DNA of 64,000 nucleotides from Naasia sp. SYSU D00057 (GCF_017916505.1 NZ_JAFMSZ010000001.1:372001-436000); one strand, 5' to 3'; numbered from the stretch's first letter, positions 48,856-57,103 are shown. The notes: generated by a model not told the origin, from the letters alone. Translations and numbers: made by a program.

Positions 48856-49595
48856 AGGGATTCCCCCTTCGAGGTGAGGAACTCGATGCTCGCGAGGATG
48901 CCGTCGAAGATCTCGCCGTCGTAGTCGTCGAACTCGATGACGCGCAGCGCGTGCGGGGCGGCGGCGAGGATGCCGGGCACGTCGAGCGTGCCCGAGCCGG
49001 CCGGGACCTGCTCCTTCGTGGCCCGGGTCGCGGGTCCGTCCTTCACGTGCAGGAACTGCACCCGCTCCCCCAGGCGGCCGAGTAGCTCGGCGGGGTCGTG
49101 GCCGCCGACGGCGGCCCAGTAGGTGTCCAGCTCGAGAACGACCGCGGGGTCGAGGCGCTCCGTGAAGACGTCGTACGCCGACGTGCCGTCGAGGTCGGCG
49201 AACTCGAACTCGTGGTTGTGGTACCCGACTCGGAGCCCGGCGGCGGCGGCCGGCTCGACGAGGGCGCTGAGCTCGTCGGCGATCGCCTCGACGCTCGCGC
49301 GGCTCGTCCACCGGGCGGGGTCCGTCCACGGCGTGATCACCGTGCCGATGCCGATGCGGCGGGCCGCGTCGAAGGCGGCCTGCGCCTGCCCGTCGAGCAG
49401 ATTCACGTGGGCGGAGGGGGCGGTGAGCCCGACCTCGCGCAGCAGGGCCGCGTACTCGTCGGCCCGCTCGACGAAGCCGAACAGCTCGACCTGGCGGAGC
49501 CCGATCGAGCCGACCCGCTCGAGGGCGGATCGGAGGTCCGTGCCGAGCGCCTCCCGCACGGTGTAGAGCTGCAGGGACAGCGTCGATGACGTCAT
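48852..49595 (-). CDS. Sugar phosphate isomerase/epimerase (xylose-isomerase-like TIM barrel)
   Basis: A 247-aa protein of the AP-endonuclease-2-like barrel. It reads LQLYTVREALGTDLRSAL, GLRQVELFGF, RVGYHNHEFEF, VVLELDTYWAAVGG and VQFLHVKDG, giving the expected Glu, His, Asp and His metal ligands. First gene of the leftward five-gene operon. Substrate unknown. Confidence 0.88.
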   Translation of the reverse strand: MTSSTLSLQLYTVREALGTDLRSALERVGSIGLRQVELFGFVERADEYAALLREVGLTAPSAHVNLLDGQAQAAFDAARRIGIGTVITPWTDPARWTSRASVEAIADELSALVEPAAAAGLRVGYHNHEFEFADLDGTSAYDVFTERLDPAVVLELDTYWAAVGGHDPAELLGRLGERVQFLHVKDGPATRATKEQVPAGSGTLDVPGILAAAPHALRVIEFDDYDGEIFDGILASIEFLTSKGESL

Positions 49596-49722
49596 TGCAC
49601 ATCCTCGGATCGTGGTCGTCCCTCCACCCTATTGCTCGCCCCCGACCGCCCCGCGCCGAGTGTCGCCGTCCGGAACAGTCGGCGGGCGTGACGTAGGGTC
49701 ATCGCACTGGAAGGGGGCACCG

Positions 49723-50058
49723 TTGGATTCGATCGACATCCTCGACACGCTGCGCGCCGAGGCTCGCGACGAGCTCGACGCCGAGATCGAGCGGCGGTGC
49801 CGCGACGGCGAGGACCCGTGGCAGTTCGTGCACGAGCTCCCGACCGTCGACGAGCGCGTGGTCCGGAACCTGCGGGCGGAGGCCATCTCGGTGCTCGGCC
49901 TGGCGGAGGCGCGGGCCCAGGCGTACCACCCGTCGGCGCGGGCCGGCGCCGCCGAGAAGTTCGAGTTCGGCGTGCTGCGCGCGATCGCCCTCGAGCACCC
50001 CGACCTCACCCGCACCGTGTGGAGCATGCTCGGGCGCATCGGCCCCTCGTTCGCCTGA
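49723..50058 (+). CDS. Hypothetical protein, TTG start
   Basis: A 111-aa charged, mostly helical protein (LDSIDILDTLRAEARDELDAEI at the start, SARAGAAEKFEFGVLRAIALEHP near the end). TTG at 49723 is chosen because AAGGGGG lies upstream and a TAGGGT -10-like box at 49694-49699. No family recognised. Confidence 0.62.
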   Translation: MDSIDILDTLRAEARDELDAEIERRCRDGEDPWQFVHELPTVDERVVRNLRAEAISVLGLAEARAQAYHPSARAGAAEKFEFGVLRAIALEHPDLTRTVWSMLGRIGPSFA

Positions 50059-50142
50059 CGGTGGTCTCACCGGCGCCTGCCGCTCGTCGCGCGCCGGGTC
50101 AAGGCCCCCTGCTCTTCAACGGACCCGACCTACGCTGGCCGG

Positions 50143-51789
50143 ATGGCTTCAGCAGACTCGACGCGCATCCGGACCACTGCCGAGCTGTTCGGCTGGAGCG
50201 AGCTGCGGCCGGGTATCGGCGAGGCCGTCCAGTCCCTGCTCGACGGCTCGGACGTGCTCGCGGTCTTCCCCACCGGGTACGGCAAGTCCGCGGTCTACAA
50301 GGTCGCGGGAGCCCTGCTGCCCGGTCCGACCGTCGTCGTCTCGCCCCTGATCGCCCTGCAGACCGACCAGGTCGCCGGCATCGAGGCGGAGGCGGACGCG
50401 CCCGACGCCGTGGCGATCAACTCGGCCCAGAGCGACAGCGCGAACGAGAGCGCCTGGGAGGAGCTCGCGGCCGGACGCGCCGAGTACGTGTTCCTCTCGC
50501 CCGAGCAGCTCGCCAACGAGGAGGTCGTCGACCGGCTGGCGAAGCTCGGTCCCGGCCTGTTCGTCGTCGATGAGGCGCACTGCGTCTCCGCCTGGGGGCA
50601 CGACTTCCGCCCCGACTACCTGCGCCTCGGCGCGGCGGCGGAGGCGGTCGGGCGTCCGCTCATCCTCGCCCTCACCGCGACCGGCTCCGCACCGGTCCGG
50701 GAGGAGATCGTGGACCGGCTCGGCATGCGCGATCCCGTCGTGCTCACCCGCGGCTACGACCGGCCCAACATCCGGCTCGAGGTGGTGCGCCACTCCGAGG
50801 AGCGGGGGCAGCGCGCGGCCGTGCTCGAGCAGCTCACCGCGCTGCCGAAGCCAGGCCTGCTCTACGTCGCGACCCGGCGGGCCACCGAGGAGTACGCCGA
50901 GGAGCTGAGCGCGGCCGAGCTGCGGGCCGCGGCGTACCACGGCGGGCTCGGTGCGAAGGCGCGGCGGGAGCTGCATGAGGCGTTCCGGGACGACGAGTAC
51001 GACGTCGTGGTCGCCACGAGCGCGTTCGGCATGGGCATCGACAAGCCGAACGTCCGGTTCGTCGTGCACGCCGCGATCCCCGGCTCCGTCGACGACTACT
51101 ACCAGGAGCTGGGGCGTGCGGGCCGGGACGGCGAGGAGGCGAGAGCGACCCTGCACTACCGCGCCGAGGACCTCGGCCTGCGCCGGTTCTTCGCAGGCGG
51201 CAAGCCCGACCGCGCCAAGCTCGGGGCGGTGCACGCCGCCCTCGTCGCCGCAGGGCGCACGGTCGAGCTCAAGGCGCTCGCGAAGGAGACCGGACTCACC
51301 GCGCGCCGGGTCGCGGATGTCGTCAACCTGCTCACCGAGGCGGGGGCGGTGCGGGCCATCGGCGACGGCGTCCGCGCGGTGCGCGGCGTGACCACCGAGG
51401 AGGCGGTCGAGCGGAGCGTGGAGCAGGCGGCCCAGCGCGAGCGCATCGACGAGTCCCGCGTCGCCATGGTGCGCCAGTACGCGGAGACGACCGCCTGCCG
51501 CCGCCAGTTCCTGCTCGGCTACTTCGGCGAGCGGCTCGAGGAGCCGTGCGGAAACTGCGACACCTGCACCTCCGGCACCGCCTACGAGCAGCAGGAGCTG
51601 ACGGGAGTGGAGGACGCCGACGACGTCCCCTACCCCGTCGAGGCCGCCGTGCGGCACCGCGAGTGGGGCGACGGCACCGTCATGAGCGTCGAGGAGGACC
51701 GCATCACGGTGTTCTTCGAATCCGAGGGCTACCGCGTCCTGTCGCTCGCCGCCGTCGCTGACCACGACCTGCTGGAGCGCGTGTCCTGA
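50143..51789 (+). CDS. recQ: RecQ family ATP-dependent DNA helicase
   Basis: A 548-aa helicase. Motif I FPTGYGKSAVYK (K48), DEAH motif VVDEAHCVSAWGHDFRPDY (D143), ALTATG and YYQELGRAGRDGEEA are all present, followed by a RecQ-type zinc region with CRRQFLLGYFGE and EEPCGNCDTC. There is no HRDC domain; instead the C-terminus ends in a small beta-rich segment (REWGDGTVMSVEEDRITVFF). The ATG at 50143 lies 6 nt after TACGCT, suggesting a leaderless message. Role: recombination repair and fork restart. Confidence 0.92.
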   Translation: MASADSTRIRTTAELFGWSELRPGIGEAVQSLLDGSDVLAVFPTGYGKSAVYKVAGALLPGPTVVVSPLIALQTDQVAGIEAEADAPDAVAINSAQSDSANESAWEELAAGRAEYVFLSPEQLANEEVVDRLAKLGPGLFVVDEAHCVSAWGHDFRPDYLRLGAAAEAVGRPLILALTATGSAPVREEIVDRLGMRDPVVLTRGYDRPNIRLEVVRHSEERGQRAAVLEQLTALPKPGLLYVATRRATEEYAEELSAAELRAAAYHGGLGAKARRELHEAFRDDEYDVVVATSAFGMGIDKPNVRFVVHAAIPGSVDDYYQELGRAGRDGEEARATLHYRAEDLGLRRFFAGGKPDRAKLGAVHAALVAAGRTVELKALAKETGLTARRVADVVNLLTEAGAVRAIGDGVRAVRGVTTEEAVERSVEQAAQRERIDESRVAMVRQYAETTACRRQFLLGYFGERLEEPCGNCDTCTSGTAYEQQELTGVEDADDVPYPVEAAVRHREWGDGTVMSVEEDRITVFFESEGYRVLSLAAVADHDLLERVS

Positions 51790-51914
51790 TCGAGGTGCAC
51801 GTCCGGAGCGGGATGGTAGCCGGTTCGCCGCCGCCGATTCATCCCCGTCCGACGGGATGGCTCGCGCCGGGACCGGCGGCGTAGCGTGAGGGAACCGACA
51901 CGAAGGAGGCCAGG

Positions 51915-52175
51915 ATGAGCGACACGATTCCCGACGGCGGCGCGTACGACGACGAGGCGGTGAAGGAGGCCGACAAGCAGACGGTCACCAACGACGCGCT
52001 CGCGGGCGAGACGGTGCTGCCCGGTGTCGGCGAGCACAACCAGGGTCCGACGGGCGGCGCCGCCAAGGAGCAGTCGCCGACGCTCCCCGAGAACGACCTC
52101 GCCGGCGAGGAGATCGTCGGCCTCCGCGACGAGGGCCCGAGCGGCCCTGTCCACACCTCGCACGTCGATGACTGA
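51915..52175 (+). CDS. Small acidic protein
   Basis: An 86-aa hydrophilic protein (MSDTIPDGGAYDDEAVKEAD at the start, ending GPVHTSHVDD) rich in Gly, Asp and Glu. GAAGGAGG site. Its last 8 nt overlap the next gene, so the two acidic proteins are co-translated. No family recognised. Confidence 0.68.
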   Translation: MSDTIPDGGAYDDEAVKEADKQTVTNDALAGETVLPGVGEHNQGPTGGAAKEQSPTLPENDLAGEEIVGLRDEGPSGPVHTSHVDD

Positions 52176-52515
52176 GCGGCAGACCCCGCCCCCGCCGGAC
52201 CACGAGGACAAGCCGGTGGCGGAGAACAGCAAGGCCGAGATCGGCGAGCGGCTCACCGGCAAGGCGGACCCGCAGGATCCGGACGGCCTGCTCACCCTCG
52301 ACGACGTCGACAAGGTGGCCGGGACCCAGGACCGGATCGCCGACGACGCCTCGAGGGGCGTGAGCGCCGCGGGTGCCGCGCCGAGCGGCGACATCCCGGA
52401 GCGGGTCGTCGGCGGCGACGCGCCCTCGATCGGCTCCCTCAACTCGGGCGGCGACTCGATGGGCGACGACGCGGGCCTCCCGGGCGCCGAGGAGAGCGGC
52501 GCCGAGACCCCGTAG
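52168..52515 (+). CDS. Small acidic disordered protein
   Basis: A 115-aa protein (MTERQTPPPPDHEDKPVAEN at the start, then KADPQDPDGLLTLDDVDKVAG) that is predicted disordered from composition. ATG at 52168 overlaps the previous stop (ATGACTGA). Composition resembles the other acidic small proteins in the window. Confidence 0.65.
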   Translation: MTERQTPPPPDHEDKPVAENSKAEIGERLTGKADPQDPDGLLTLDDVDKVAGTQDRIADDASRGVSAAGAAPSGDIPERVVGGDAPSIGSLNSGGDSMGDDAGLPGAEESGAETP

Positions 52516-52548
52516 TCGCCAGGCTCTGCATCCGCCGGTCCGCCGCTT

Positions 52549-52667
52549 GCGCGGATCAGGAGTTTTACGCGGATCAGGACTTCCGCCCCGCGAGACGGCG
52601 TGTCGTCCTGATCCGCGTGCGAACCCCAGCCCTCGTCCTGAACGACGCGAATTCTCCTGATCCGTGC
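52549..52667. repeat. Family B intergenic element, copy 5 (GATCAGG core)
   Basis: Contains GCGCGGATCAGGAG (52549-52562), ACGCGGATCAGGAC (52567-52580), GTCCTGATCCGCGT (52605-52618), GTCCTGAACGACG (from 52635) and TCCTGATCCGTGC (52655-52667). The outer pair matches with one mismatch. A 31-bp stretch (52593-52623) is identical to one in copy 6 at 56954-56984. Confidence 0.78.
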
Positions 52668-52721
52668 AGATGCCGGGTGGGGAAACCACAGCCGGGCATA
52701 CCGCGTCCCCCGTCTGCGGGA

Positions 52722-52751
52722 TTGACTCGTTCGAACACATGTTCGAACATT
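52722..52751 (+). promoter_or_regulatory. imuA' promoter with LexA box
   Basis: TTCGAACACATGTTCGAA at 52730-52747 is a textbook actinobacterial SOS box. A TTGACT -35 (52722-52727) and AACATT -10 (52746-52751) bracket it, so LexA would cover the promoter. The predicted GTG start is 9 nt after the box. Confidence 0.9.
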
Positions 52752-52755
52752 GAGT

Positions 52756-53547
52756 GTGACCGCCTTCGCCCTCTCCTCCGCCGCCGCGGCGGACGAGAAG
52801 GTGCGCGAGCTGCAGGCCCGCATCAGGGAGATGCAGTCGACCCGGCTGCCCACCAAGACGCTCGCGACCTCCCCGCTGTTCGCCGGCATCCTGCCCGACG
52901 GGATGCTGCGGGCGGGCGGGTCCTACTCGATCCTCGGCTCGACGACCCTCGCCATGGCGCTGCTGTCCGGGCCCTCGGCGGCCGGCTCGTGGTGCGCCGT
53001 CGTCGGGGTCCCCGAGTTCGGCGCGCAGGCGGCCCTCGCGCAGGGCATCGACCTCGAGCGGCTCGTCCTCGTCCCCGACCCGGGCGACCAGTGGCTGCCC
53101 GTCACGGCCGCGCTCGTCGACGTGCTGCCCGCCGTCGTGCTGCGGCCGAGCGGGCGCATCAGCGACGGCGACGCCGGCCGGCTCGCCGCCCGCCTCCGCA
53201 AGCGGGAGGCGGCCCTCATCGTGCTGGGCGACTGGCCGGGCGCGGAGGCGAGCCTGCGCATCGTCCGCAGCGAGTGGGAGGGCATCGGCGAGGGCGTCGG
53301 CCTCCTCCGCGGCCGCCGCGTGGAGGTGGCGGTGGAGAGCCGGGGGCTGCGCTCCCGCACCCGCTGGGTCCGCCTCCCGGGACCGGACGCCGGAGCGCGG
53401 ATCAGCGAGGACGTGGCGCCCGCCGCTGCTCCCGTCGCGCCTGCGGTGCCCGCGGCCGTCCCCATCACGGCCGCCGTCTCCGCGCCGCCGCCCTTCGATC
53501 GCCCGACTCTCGTGCCGCTCGATCCGAGAGAGGTGCGGGCGGGATGA
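52756..53547 (+). CDS. imuA': ImuA' (RecA-like SOS mutasome protein)
   Basis: A 263-aa protein of the actinobacterial ImuA' group: TLATSPLFAGILPDGMLRAGGSYSILG, then WCAVVGVPEFGAQAALAQG and LVLVPDPGDQWLPVTAALVD. It is a RecA-like scaffold without a good Walker A and serves in damage-induced mutagenesis with ImuB and DnaE2. The GTG at 52756 is preferred over a TTG at 52750, because it keeps the same 9-nt distance from the LexA box as dnaE2. Its stop overlaps imuB (ATGA, 53544-53547). Confidence 0.88.
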   Translation: MTAFALSSAAAADEKVRELQARIREMQSTRLPTKTLATSPLFAGILPDGMLRAGGSYSILGSTTLAMALLSGPSAAGSWCAVVGVPEFGAQAALAQGIDLERLVLVPDPGDQWLPVTAALVDVLPAVVLRPSGRISDGDAGRLAARLRKREAALIVLGDWPGAEASLRIVRSEWEGIGEGVGLLRGRRVEVAVESRGLRSRTRWVRLPGPDAGARISEDVAPAAAPVAPAVPAAVPITAAVSAPPPFDRPTLVPLDPREVRAG

Positions 53548-55094
53548 CCGCCGCGATCACCCGGACCCTCGTGTTCTGGTGTCCGGATTGGCCCGTCCTC
53601 GCCGCCGCGCGTGCGGCGGGACTGCCGCCGGACGCCCCCATCGCGCTCACCGACCGCGGCGACGTGTACGCCTGCTCGGCGGCCGCCCGTGCCGAAGGGG
53701 TGCGCCGCGGGCTGCGGATCCGGGAGGCGCAGTCGCGCTGCGCGTCCCTCGTCGCCCTCCCCTACGACCCGGCGCTCGACGCGCGCACCTTCGATCCGGT
53801 GCTCGACGGCGTCGAGGAGGTCATGCCGGGCGTCCAGGTGCTCCGGCCCGGAACCGCCGCGCTGCGCGTGCAGGGACCGGCCCGGTACTACGGCGGCGAG
53901 GAGGCCGCCGCGCGCGAGCTGCTCGCCTGCCTCGAGCGGCTCGGCGTCCCGTCCGCACGGGTCGGCATCGCCGACGGCCCGTTCGCCGCCGAGCAGGCCG
54001 CGAGGAGGAGCGGGGAGGAGCGGATCCGGGTCGTCCCCGCCGGCGACTCCCCCGCCTTCCTCGCCCCGATGCCGGTGACGATCCTCGGCGTGCCCGACCT
54101 CGCCGTCCTGCTGAAGCGGCTCGGCCTGCCCACCCTCGGCGCGTTCGCGGCGCTGCCGGAGCTCGAGGTGCGGAACCGGTTCGGGCCGGAGGGCGCCGTC
54201 GCCCACCGCCTCGCCGCGGGCCTCGACGGCCGCCGTGTCGTCCCGCGCATCCCACCCGACGAGCTCGACGTCGTCGCCCTGTTCGAGCCGCCCCTCGACC
54301 GCATCGACCAGGTGGCGTTCGGCATCCGCGATGCGGCCGACCGCTTCCTCGAGCGGCTCCGGAAGCTCGCCCTCGTCTGCACCGCCGTGCGGGTCGAGGT
54401 GACCGCGGAGCGCGGCGAGACGTCCGAGCGCAGCTGGCTGCATCCGCGGTCGTTCACCGCCGCCGAGGTGGTGGACCGGGTGCGCTGGCAGCTCCAGGGC
54501 ACCGGCACCGTCGAGAGCGGGCTCGGCTCCCCGATCGTGCGCGTCCGCATCCTGCCGGAGAGCGTCGACGCGGCGTCCGGGCACGAGGAGGGGCTGTGGG
54601 GGCAGGCGCCCGACGAGCGCATCCACCACGGCCTGTCCCGAGTGCAGAGCATGCTCGGGCATGAGGCGGTGCTCACCGCGACGCTCGGCGGCGGGCGGAT
54701 GCTCACCGACCGGGAGGTGCTCGTGCCGTGGGGAGACCGCGGCACGGTCGAGCGCCCCGCCGACCGCCCGTGGCCGGGTGCGCTGCCCGGGCTTCCGCCC
54801 GCCACCGTGTTCCGGGAGCGGCGCACCTGCGCCGTCCTCTCCCCCGACGGCACGCCCGTCCGGGTCGACGACCGCGGCACCCTGTCCGGTCCGCCGTCCC
54901 GCTTCGCTGCACCGGGCACCGGGCACGCCCGCCCGATCCGCGCGTGGGCGGGCCCATGGAACGTCGAGGAGCGCTGGTGGGACCCGAGGCACGCCCGCCG
55001 CCTCTCCCGCTTCCAGGTCGTCGATGAGGAGGGCGAGGCCTGGCTCCTCGTCCTCGAGGGCGACATCTGGTGGGCCGAAGCCCGCTACGACTGA
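53544..55094 (+). CDS. imuB: ImuB (inactive Y-family polymerase-like SOS protein)
   Basis: A 516-aa Y-family-like protein. It reads LVFWCPDWPVLAAARAAGL at the N-terminus, where active polymerases have a DxD metal site, here replaced. VEEVMPGVQVLRPGTAALRVQG and SARVGIADGPFAAEQAA, and RLGLPTLGAFAAL for the helix-hairpin-helix, are as in ImuB. The C-terminus NVEERWWDPRHARRLSRFQV is the ImuB tail that contacts DnaE2. It acts as the adaptor of the SOS mutasome. Coupled to imuA' by a 4-nt overlap. Confidence 0.92.
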   Translation: MTAAITRTLVFWCPDWPVLAAARAAGLPPDAPIALTDRGDVYACSAAARAEGVRRGLRIREAQSRCASLVALPYDPALDARTFDPVLDGVEEVMPGVQVLRPGTAALRVQGPARYYGGEEAAARELLACLERLGVPSARVGIADGPFAAEQAARRSGEERIRVVPAGDSPAFLAPMPVTILGVPDLAVLLKRLGLPTLGAFAALPELEVRNRFGPEGAVAHRLAAGLDGRRVVPRIPPDELDVVALFEPPLDRIDQVAFGIRDAADRFLERLRKLALVCTAVRVEVTAERGETSERSWLHPRSFTAAEVVDRVRWQLQGTGTVESGLGSPIVRVRILPESVDAASGHEEGLWGQAPDERIHHGLSRVQSMLGHEAVLTATLGGGRMLTDREVLVPWGDRGTVERPADRPWPGALPGLPPATVFRERRTCAVLSPDGTPVRVDDRGTLSGPPSRFAAPGTGHARPIRAWAGPWNVEERWWDPRHARRLSRFQVVDEEGEAWLLVLEGDIWWAEARYD

Positions 55095-55111
55095 CCCGGC
55101 CGCCCTCTACC

Positions 55112-55198
55112 CTGTCCCTCAACAGGCATTTCTGCCTCCAACAGGCAGAAAAGGGCGAATTCTGCCTGTTGGCGGGATTTCTGCCTGTTGAGGGCCAG
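55112..55198. repeat. Family B intergenic element, copy 2 (CAACAGG core)
   Basis: Left arm CTGTCCCTCAACAGGC (55112-55127) is identical to copy 1; the right arm (55183-55198) differs from its complement by one base. Inside, TTCTGCCT/AGGCAGAA forms a further hairpin (about 55130-55150) and TTCTGCCTGTTGG another copy. It lies between convergent imuB and udgX. Confidence 0.8.
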
Positions 55199-55222
55199 TC
55201 GCGTGCCCCACGGAGCGCGCCC

Positions 55223-55864
55223 TCAGAGCAGGTCGGCGGCCGTCCGGAGGTCGGCGACGAGCCCGTCGAACTCGGGGTCGAACTCGGGCTTGCCGCGCAG
55301 CCGCAGGACAGCGGACGGATGCACGGTGAGCACGACGCGCGCCTCCGGCGCCACGGCCGGCCGTTCGTCGAGCACACGGCCCCGCTCGGCGAGGACGCGG
55401 ACCGTCCGGCCGAGCACGCCGCGGGCGGCGGTGGCACCGAGGGCGACGACGACGTCCGGGCGGACGGTGCGGAACTCGGCGTCCAGCCATGGATGGCAGG
55501 CTTCGATGTGGGCCACCGCGGGCGACTTGTGCAGCCGCCGCTTGCCGCGCTCCTCGAACCGGAAATGCTTGACCGCATTCGTCACGTAGGCGTCCTCGGC
55601 TCGCACGCCGGCGGCGGCCAGAGCATCGGCGAGGAGACGTCCGGCGGGACCGACGAACGGCTCCCCCGCCTTGTCCTCCGAGTCGCCGGGCTGCTCCCCG
55701 ACGAGCATCAGTCGCGCCCGGTCGGGTCCGGACCCGAAGACGACCTGCGTGGCGTCCCGGTACAGCTCGCACCCCCGGCAGTCAGGAGCGGCGGCCCTCA
55801 GTCCGTCCAGTCCGGCGTCATCCGGCACCCACTGCTCAGCCCCAGGCCGCGCGAACTCCGCCAC
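55223..55864 (-). CDS. udgX: UdgX-type uracil-DNA glycosylase
   Basis: A 213-aa Fe-S uracil-DNA glycosylase. GEQPGDSED (residues 56-64) is the UdgX-type motif A, and GKRRLHKSP with His112 is the KRRIH-loop signature whose His crosslinks covalently to the abasic site. HPSAVLRLRG is the second motif; C29 and C32 plus two later cysteines provide the Fe-S cluster. GTG start with GAGGAGGAA. It lies between imuB and dnaE2 on the other strand, without a visible LexA box of its own. Confidence 0.9.
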   Translation of the reverse strand: MAEFARPGAEQWVPDDAGLDGLRAAAPDCRGCELYRDATQVVFGSGPDRARLMLVGEQPGDSEDKAGEPFVGPAGRLLADALAAAGVRAEDAYVTNAVKHFRFEERGKRRLHKSPAVAHIEACHPWLDAEFRTVRPDVVVALGATAARGVLGRTVRVLAERGRVLDERPAVAPEARVVLTVHPSAVLRLRGKPEFDPEFDGLVADLRTAADLL

Positions 55865-55927
55865 CGTTCCTCCTCATCGAGGTCGTTCCGTTCCGGACCC
55901 GGGAATCTCCTCGTCGCACGGTACGCC

Positions 55928-56878
55928 TCAGCGGGCGACGCGGGCCAGCTCCTCGTCCCACCGCTCGAGGAAGCGCGGCAGGCCGTAGTGCTCGAGCGCG
56001 AAGCGACGGGCGGCGGCGCCGCGCTCCCGCGCCTCGTCCGGATCCGCGATGAGACGCCGCGCCATCGTGACGAGCTCGTCGACGTCCATCGAGATCGCGC
56101 CGGCCTCGGGCGGCACCGCCCGGTACGCCTCCGTGGTGGCGAGGGCGAGCACCGGCATGCCGAGGTGCATGGCCTCGATCAGGGACAGCCCGAGCGACGT
56201 CCAGCGGATCGGGTGCAGATACGCGCGGCGGCGGGCGAGCTCGGTGTACAGCTCGTCCGGCGCCAGGTTGCCGGCGAACTCGACGCGCCCCGGCTCGAGG
56301 CCGAGGGCGTCCGGCAGGCTGTCGGCGGCGATGCCCCAGGCGTCGATAGGGGCCGCCTCCGCGAACTGCGGCAGCAGGTCGGTGCCGGTGACCCGCCAGC
56401 GGCGCACCGGCTCGTTGATCACGTAGCCGAGGCGCGGCAACTCGCCGGTGTAGAGCGCCCCCGGGTCCGGGACGCCGTGCTCGATGACCGTCGTGGGCGC
56501 GTCACCGTTGTCCCACATCAGGCGGTTGAAGTGGGTGACGTGCACGATCGGGATGTCCCGCCGGTCGGCGAGCGGATGCCGGGTCAGCGGCACGTCCCCC
56601 TTCGGCGTGTTGTGCTCGACGAACAGGGCCGGCACGTCGGAGCCGAGGCGACGGCCGAGGAGGCGCTCCGTCTTCTCGAGCTCGGCGAAGGACTGCAGCA
56701 CCACGACGTCGACGGCGGTGTCCGCGAGCTGCGCCTCCGGCACCGCGACGGTGCTCGCCGGCCAGTACGGCTTCAGCTCGCCGTCGCCGTTCGGCGCGAC
56801 GGGAATGAGGTACTCGTGGCTCCCCTGCACGAACCCGGTGGTCCAGCTGCTGTGCACGTGCCACGAGAGGATCCGCAT
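55928..56878 (-). CDS. Glycosyltransferase, GT4-like (GT-B fold)
   Basis: A 316-aa protein beginning MRILSWHVHSSWTTGFVQG. It has VEHNTPKGDVPLTRHPLADR in the N-terminal domain and the C-terminal donor site LHPIRWTSLGLSLIEAMHLGMPVLALATTE with the conserved Glu. Likely cell-surface glycan or glycolipid synthesis. Diverges from dnaE2, separated by family B copy 6 and the SOS promoter. Confidence 0.85.
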   Translation of the reverse strand: MRILSWHVHSSWTTGFVQGSHEYLIPVAPNGDGELKPYWPASTVAVPEAQLADTAVDVVVLQSFAELEKTERLLGRRLGSDVPALFVEHNTPKGDVPLTRHPLADRRDIPIVHVTHFNRLMWDNGDAPTTVIEHGVPDPGALYTGELPRLGYVINEPVRRWRVTGTDLLPQFAEAAPIDAWGIAADSLPDALGLEPGRVEFAGNLAPDELYTELARRRAYLHPIRWTSLGLSLIEAMHLGMPVLALATTEAYRAVPPEAGAISMDVDELVTMARRLIADPDEARERGAAARRFALEHYGLPRFLERWDEELARVAR

Positions 56879-56925
56879 CCCCCGACTGTAGGGCGCCCCG
56901 GAGCGCCCCCGTCCCCGGTGAGGTG

Positions 56926-57030
56926 TTGCGCGGATCAGGACATCCCCTCCGCAAGACGGCGTGTCGTCCTGATCCGCGTGCGAAACCGGCCGGATGTCCT
57001 GAACCGCGTGGAATCCCCTGATCCGCGCAA
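56926..57030. repeat. Family B intergenic element, copy 6 (GATCAGG core)
   Basis: Perfect 14-bp outer arms TTGCGCGGATCAGG (56926-56939) and CCTGATCCGCGCAA (57017-57030), with GTCCTGATCCGCGT at 56966-56979 and GTCCTGAACCGCGT at about 56996-57009 inside. Shares 31 identical bases (56954-56984) with copy 5. Confidence 0.82.
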
Positions 57031-57077
57031 ATGGGAGGACCAGGGGCAGCGAGCAGGACGTTCTGCGAGTTGCGGCG

Positions 57078-57098
57078 TTCGAACATGTGTTCGAAACT
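57078..57098 (+). promoter_or_regulatory. LexA box and -10 of dnaE2
   Basis: TTCGAACATGTGTTCGAA (57078-57095) is an SOS box; a GAAACT -10 candidate overlaps its end. The GTG start lies 9 nt after the box, exactly as for imuA', so the mRNA is likely leaderless. Confidence 0.9.
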
Positions 57099-57103
57099 GG
57101 ATC

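Noticed and set aside
7345-57030. Family B elements as transcription terminators
   Set aside because: Three of six lie between divergent or tandem gene starts where a terminator is not expected, and none has a T run; some may still terminate by chance.
55070-57103. Open frame extending 678 codons upstream of dnaE2
   Set aside because: It runs through a family B repeat, antisense to udgX and the glycosyltransferase, and the known DnaE2 N-terminus begins at the GTG at 57104 just after the LexA box. High-GC DNA often leaves such frames open.
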